This document shows, one piece after another, positions 60,366 through 64,000 of a DNA stretch of 64,000 nt (its first letter is position 1; each line of letters starts with the position of its first letter). The position numbers were made by a program, and so were the translations under genes. The notes under the pieces were generated by a model, which ran no database searches, had not been told where the DNA came from, and worked only from the letters and a program-made list of their open reading frames with translations. The DNA is from Bdellovibrionales bacterium (GTDB lineage Bacteria > Bdellovibrionota > Bdellovibrionia > Bdellovibrionales > UBA1609). The DNA is taken from the NCBI GenBank assembly GCA_019637855.1, contig JAHBUX010000016.1, positions 1 to 64,000 of the forward strand. The letters are read 5' to 3'.

Positions 60366-61411
60366 CCGGCCGTCTCAGCCGCGTCCTCATCCGCCGCCGG
60401 AGTGGAGGGTTTAACCTCCGAGCCGCCGCCACAGCCGCCGTATCCACCGGCTGTATTCATGGCGTAGATCTGTTGACCAATGATTGCGCACTCCGAACAG
60501 AACATAGCTTGATAGGCAGAATCGCCAACACAGAGATCCGCGTATCGTCCTTCGACACTGGCTTTGAGCTCATCGTACTTTTCTTTGAGACCACTGAAGC
60601 CTTCAAGGTCCTTACTGAAATCGCACGCGCGAGGCGTGGCCTTGCGGGCCGAGTTGTAGACCGCGCGATGCTTTTTCTTTAACGCCGAGAAATCCAATTT
60701 GTTTTTCTTGGACACCGTTGCCTCTTCCCATTTGCTAAGACAGGTTTTGGTCATATCTTGGCCCAGGTTCACGCAGATCGGTGCTGGCAAAAAATGCATG
60801 CTGCCATTGATGTCGGCATCCACACCAGCGCAGAACAAAAGCGGATTGCACAAAGACTCACCGCGGTCACAGCTGAGTTTGTTGGCGGCCTTCTCGTCAG
60901 GAAAGCTGTACTTGTAGCTACAGTTACCCACTTTGGGGACGTTGTTGCGATAGCTGACAAAATTGCCGGCGGTGATGCACTCGTTTTTCTTATTGCGACG
61001 GAATTCATTTTTCAAACGATCGAGATCGACTTTTTCTTTGATCTCTTTGCACGCGAGAGTGGCCGGAGGAGCGCAATCGGCCGCAGCCGCAACAACAGCC
61101 GATTCTTCCGCGGGTTCAATCGGCTCCTCGGCTTGCGCGTATGGAATAAAATCACTCATTTTTATCAAGCGCGCGATCTGCTCCTTCATCTCACGCAAAG
61201 AAGTCGTATCTGCAATCTCCATCTTTTTCTGCTGCTTCTCCATCTGCAGCACCACTTCCGTAAGCGCTTTAAGATAGGCCGCACGCTTCACTGGGGTCAG
61301 GCGCATCAGCTGGTCAAAGCTGTAGAGGCGGCCTTGAAAAACGCCTTTGCTCGCTGCCGCAAAAGCGGGTGTAAAAGCGAGCAGGACAAAAAGTAGAATC
61401 ATTGCACGCAT
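60362..61411 (-). CDS. cysteine-rich secreted protein of unknown function
   Basis: 349 residues. GGGAGGA precedes the ATG. A signal peptide (MRAMILLFVLLAFTPAFA) leads to a helical Lys/Glu-rich region (residues 45-90) and then a domain with 14 Cys in irregular spacing (for example CDRGESLCNPLLFC and MFCSECAIIG), likely disulfide-linked. The tail is Gly/Glu/Ala-rich. No known family recognised. It is divergent from the ABC transporter operon, with 127 bases between the starts. Confidence 0.7.
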   Translation of the reverse strand: MRAMILLFVLLAFTPAFAAASKGVFQGRLYSFDQLMRLTPVKRAAYLKALTEVVLQMEKQQKKMEIADTTSLREMKEQIARLIKMSDFIPYAQAEEPIEPAEESAVVAAAADCAPPATLACKEIKEKVDLDRLKNEFRRNKKNECITAGNFVSYRNNVPKVGNCSYKYSFPDEKAANKLSCDRGESLCNPLLFCAGVDADINGSMHFLPAPICVNLGQDMTKTCLSKWEEATVSKKNKLDFSALKKKHRAVYNSARKATPRACDFSKDLEGFSGLKEKYDELKASVEGRYADLCVGDSAYQAMFCSECAIIGQQIYAMNTAGGYGGCGGGSEVKPSTPAADEDAAETAG

Positions 61412-61538
61412 ACGCTGTCCTCCCGGATACCTAAGCTTGCCCTATTTTTCGGCGTTCGTGGACACGAGATGGGCTTCACTACGGCATTCCCGACCAAGAG
61501 CTTGCCAGCTGGAAAGCCCTCGTGTTCTATTGTCCTAC

Positions 61539-62465
61539 ATGTCGTCCCGCACATCCGTCGTTCAAGCTGAAAACGTAAGAAAATCCTTCGCCGACTTTGA
61601 AGCTGTACGCGGAGCGAGCTTTGATATCCGCCCTGGTGAATGCTTCGGCCTGCTTGGACCGAATGGCGCGGGCAAATCGACATTTATAAATATGATCTAT
61701 GGAGTCACCCGTCGCACCAGTGGTGATTTACGCGTGTTCGGCATGGACCCGAACAGCGAAGCGCGCGCCATCAAACGCCGTCTCGGTGTGGTCACGCAAG
61801 AAAACGCTTTGGATGAGAGCCTGAGCGTGCGCGAAAACATGGAGATCTACGGCGCGTTTGTCGAACTTTCGCGCGATCAACGTGACCGTCGGGTCAGCGA
61901 GCTGCTCGAGTTCATGAGCCTGGCGCACAAACAAAATGATCCGATTCGCACTCTTTCGGGCGGAATGAAGCGCCGCTTGGTGTTTGTGCGCGCTCTTTTG
62001 GCCGATCCCGAACTGGTGATTCTGGACGAGCCGACCACAGGATTGGACCCGGCCGTGCGCCATCTGCTGTGGGGCAAAGTGAATCAACTCAAAGCGCAGG
62101 GCAAAACGGTGGTGCTGACCACTCACTACATGCACGAGGCCGAAGTGCTCTGCAATCGTTTGGTGATCATGAACCAAGGACAAGTGATCGCGGAAGGCTC
62201 GCCTCAGGCCTTGCGCGAACGCTACTCACCAGGCTTTGTCGCGGCCTTTGAAAGCAGCGATGCCGCCGGCGTGAAATCCGAAGCCTTACAGGCCGGTCAC
62301 GAAATCAGCGAAGACAGCAGCGGCATTTATGTGCGCGCCCCCCTTTTGACCGATCTGATTGAATTTCAAAAACGCCTTGGACTAAACGCTCAACAGATGC
62401 GGCCTTCGAATTTAGAAGACGTGTTTTTACAACTCACCGGCCAGGAGCTCACCGCCGATGCTTGA
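61539..62465 (+). CDS. ABC transporter ATPase (NodI/DrrA-like)
   Basis: 308 residues from the ATG at 61539, immediately before the conserved domain; an upstream frame overlaps the divergent gene. Walker A is GLLGPNGAGKST, the signature is TLSGGMKRRL, Walker B is LVILDEPTTGLDP, and the switch His is in VVLTTHYMHEAEVL. DrrA/NodI-type ATPases energise ABC-2 exporters. The permease gene overlaps its stop by 8 bases, forming a two-gene exporter. The substrate is unknown (lipid, polysaccharide or drug). Confidence 0.9.
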   Translation: MSSRTSVVQAENVRKSFADFEAVRGASFDIRPGECFGLLGPNGAGKSTFINMIYGVTRRTSGDLRVFGMDPNSEARAIKRRLGVVTQENALDESLSVRENMEIYGAFVELSRDQRDRRVSELLEFMSLAHKQNDPIRTLSGGMKRRLVFVRALLADPELVILDEPTTGLDPAVRHLLWGKVNQLKAQGKTVVLTTHYMHEAEVLCNRLVIMNQGQVIAEGSPQALRERYSPGFVAAFESSDAAGVKSEALQAGHEISEDSSGIYVRAPLLTDLIEFQKRLGLNAQQMRPSNLEDVFLQLTGQELTADA

Positions 62466-63228
62466 GACCTTGAAACTGAGCTGGCATATCGTACGCCGCA
62501 ACTGGTGGGTCTACCGCAAAGACTTCTTGGCTAATATTTCACCCACGGTGACCGACGCGGCCTTCCCGATTCTTTCGTTTGGCATCGGCCTTGGCGCTTT
62601 AGTCACAAATGTCGAGGGGCGCAGTTACATCGCTTACCTCGCCCCCGGCCTCGCCGTCACCACCGCCATGTTCACCGCCTTCTTTGAAACCAGCTACGGT
62701 TTTTACGTCCGCATGACTTACGAAAATATTTTTAAAGCCATGCTCACCACTCCGATCGGCGTCAACGAGATCGTCATTGGCGAATTTATCTGGGTCGCGC
62801 TCAAGGGCGCGCTCATGGTTACCGGAGTCAGCCTTGTTCTGCTGGGCTTTGGTATGTTCACACAGCCTCTCAATTTGTTGTTGGCGCCCTTAGCGGGGAT
62901 TTTGATGGCGCTGCCGCTAGGTTGCATGGGTTTGTTGGCCACGTGCTATGTCCGCAACATCAATCAATTCCAAACGGTGTACTCATTCTTAATCTCGCCA
63001 CTGTATTTTTTCTCCGGCGTTTTCTTTCCGCTAACGCAAATGCCCGAATGGCTGCAAATCCTCGCAAAAGCGCTGCCTCTATATCATGGCGTGCGCTTGA
63101 GCCAATCCATGTTCTGGAATGAAGACGTGCTGGCCACTTGGCTGGTGCACGGACCTATCCTGATCGCGTATTCAGCCGTGATGCTCGCCTGGACGTTTCG
63201 CCAAGTGCGCCGCAAACTTGAGACTTAG
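62458..63228 (+). CDS. ABC-2 type transporter permease (NodJ-like)
   Basis: 256 residues with about six transmembrane helices. The N-terminus (WHIVRRNWWVYRKDFLANISPTV) and the conserved FFSGVFFPLTQMPEWLQILAKALPLYH near residues 180-205 are typical of ABC-2 permeases such as NodJ. It forms the membrane half of the exporter with the preceding ATPase. The gene ends 57 bases before the CBS-domain gene. Confidence 0.88.
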   Translation: MLETLKLSWHIVRRNWWVYRKDFLANISPTVTDAAFPILSFGIGLGALVTNVEGRSYIAYLAPGLAVTTAMFTAFFETSYGFYVRMTYENIFKAMLTTPIGVNEIVIGEFIWVALKGALMVTGVSLVLLGFGMFTQPLNLLLAPLAGILMALPLGCMGLLATCYVRNINQFQTVYSFLISPLYFFSGVFFPLTQMPEWLQILAKALPLYHGVRLSQSMFWNEDVLATWLVHGPILIAYSAVMLAWTFRQVRRKLET

Positions 63229-63285
63229 GCCCTATTGAAGCGATGGTGGTGGGCGACACCGCCCTTTCTATATTAATCTTTAGAC

Positions 63286-64000
63286 ATGAAAACAGACAGC
63301 AAAGCTCCACCGGTTAAGAAGTTCATGAGCCAGGTTCTGTTCACTCTCGATGAGAACACTCCACTCACTGAGGCCGCACAGTTTTTCGCCTCTCACCGCC
63401 TGACCACCGTGCCCGTCACCTCTGACAACGGAATGATTGTCGGGGTTTTGTCTGATTTTCACCTGCTGCGGGCACTGCTGAAGGCCCGCCAGGAAACCGG
63501 TCATCCCCTCCTCCTTAAAGATGTGAAAGAAGAACTCGATCCGGTGGTGACCATTCATGAAGAAGACTCCATCGTGTCGGCCTTCCGCCTGATGGTGCAG
63601 TCACCGAATCACCGCATCTACGCTTTGCATGGAGAACGCCTGTGCGGAGCTCTTAGTCCCAAAGACGTGCTTCTTTATATGGCAGGTATCAAGGATCGCA
63701 ATGACGAGATCATGGACGCGATGGTACAGAAACAAATCGAAACAATTCTCAAGGAATTGAACGACACCCGCCGCCAGCTGAGTGAGTACCAACAGATGTT
63801 TCACGACGCTCCCTACCTGATGCATTCGGTGGATCTGAACGGTAAAATCACCGCGGCCAACAAAATGATTCATTATGTGCTGGGTTATGAGGACGGCAGC
63901 CTAATCGGTAAATCCCTGCGTCAGCTCTACCCCCCTGAAAATTACAAAGAGGCCATGCAAGGGTTAGAAACCGTAGCCAAGCTGGGGTTTCACCCGGTCG
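63286..64000 (+). CDS. CBS-pair and PAS signalling protein, cut by the window edge
   Basis: At least 238 residues are read from the ATG at 63286 to the window end with no stop. Two CBS repeats cover about residues 10-135 (LTTVPVTSDNGMIVGVLSD, DSIVSAFRLMVQ and CGALSPKDVLLYMAG), the adenine-nucleotide-sensing fold. A coiled linker (about 145-165) and a PAS domain (about 168-235, HDAPYLMHSVDLNGKITAANK) follow. The missing C-terminal part is probably an output such as a histidine kinase or GGDEF domain. No known gene name can be given. Confidence 0.8.
   Translation, partial: MKTDSKAPPVKKFMSQVLFTLDENTPLTEAAQFFASHRLTTVPVTSDNGMIVGVLSDFHLLRALLKARQETGHPLLLKDVKEELDPVVTIHEEDSIVSAFRLMVQSPNHRIYALHGERLCGALSPKDVLLYMAGIKDRNDEIMDAMVQKQIETILKELNDTRRQLSEYQQMFHDAPYLMHSVDLNGKITAANKMIHYVLGYEDGSLIGKSLRQLYPPENYKEAMQGLETVAKLGFHPV

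Noticed and set aside
61347-61538. Upstream extension of the ABC ATPase frame
   Set aside because: It overlaps the start of the divergent secreted gene and has no ABC features; the ATG at 61539 precedes the conserved domain.

Overview
The window looks like chromosomal DNA of a free-living Gram-negative bacterium with moderately high GC, most like the Bdellovibrionota/Oligoflexia or other delta-type proteobacteria. Points in favour are heptose-LPS genes, lipoproteins and outer-membrane proteins, an FHA-GGDEF diguanylate cyclase, a single-chain glycine decarboxylase, a fused alpha-beta branched-chain 2-oxoacid dehydrogenase E1, a PF10023-type putative aminopeptidase, and many secreted peptidoglycan-active or cysteine-rich proteins. 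Taxonomy is inference: there is no rRNA, and the only RNA gene found is a tRNA-Leu. Genes are dense, many overlap by 4 bases, and GTG/TTG starts are common. No phage or CRISPR array was seen. Mobile DNA is limited to a probable transposase tail at the left edge, a REP-associated (Y1) transposase at 45.4-46.0 kb, and two long palindromes.

Layout. 0-6 kb: a surface-sugar locus (methyltransferase; ColD-like dehydratase, ColC-like epimerase/reductase and Gmd, which together predict GDP-L-colitose; GT2; flippase-like membrane protein). 6-9.5 kb: envelope proteins (TonB-like, beta-barrel, metallopeptidase lipoprotein) and an ECF sigma factor with a small partner. 9.8-13.2 kb: a large GT-C-like membrane protein facing a formyltransferase/ArnD-like deformylase pair. 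13.2-21.4 kb, minus strand: c-di-GMP genes (FHA-GGDEF, GGDEF), a phosphoesterase, a coiled-coil protein, a PfkB kinase, rlmN and a heptose-phosphate kinase. 21.5-27.2 kb, plus strand: gdhA, pyrD, mutT-like, two glycosyltransferases, HU. 27.2-34.2 kb: SDR, secreted lytic transglycosylase, epmA, a histone-H1-like protein, gcvP. 34.2-37.3 kb, minus: an ArsC-like protein and an mtnP-mtnA-class II aldolase set. 37.3-45 kb: heptosyltransferase, Rsm22-like protein, radical SAM and MnmC-like proteins, REC-Hpt, a YiiX-like hydrolase and a HAD phosphatase. 45-46.5 kb: the RAYT region and small proteins. 46.5-51 kb: acyl-CoA metabolism (glutaryl-CoA dehydrogenase; fused E1 plus acyltransferase). 51-64 kb: CPA2 antiporter, L,D-transpeptidase operon, DoxX, tRNA-Leu, DUF4142, a CusR-like two-component system, two secreted proteins, an ABC exporter, and a CBS-PAS protein cut by the window edge.

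How the genes fit together. Envelope building is the dominant theme: nucleotide-sugar synthesis, several glycosyltransferases, heptose kinase and heptosyltransferase, a possible formyl-protected aminosugar route, and secreted murein enzymes. Signalling genes (two diguanylate cyclases, REC-Hpt, HK/RR, ECF sigma, CBS-PAS) are interspersed.

The observations most worth follow-up are: (1) a ColD-type enzyme with His in place of the PLP lysine, coupled to ColC and Gmd; (2) the GT-C/formyltransferase/ArnD-like trio; (3) two palindromes that both supply the stop codon of the upstream gene, with a RAYT transposase in the same window; (4) a FabD-like acyltransferase lacking the malonyl-selecting Arg, coupled to a fused branched-chain E1; (5) a sequence motif shared by two unlinked secreted murein enzymes; (6) an mtnP-mtnA-aldolase set that fits the DHAP shunt.
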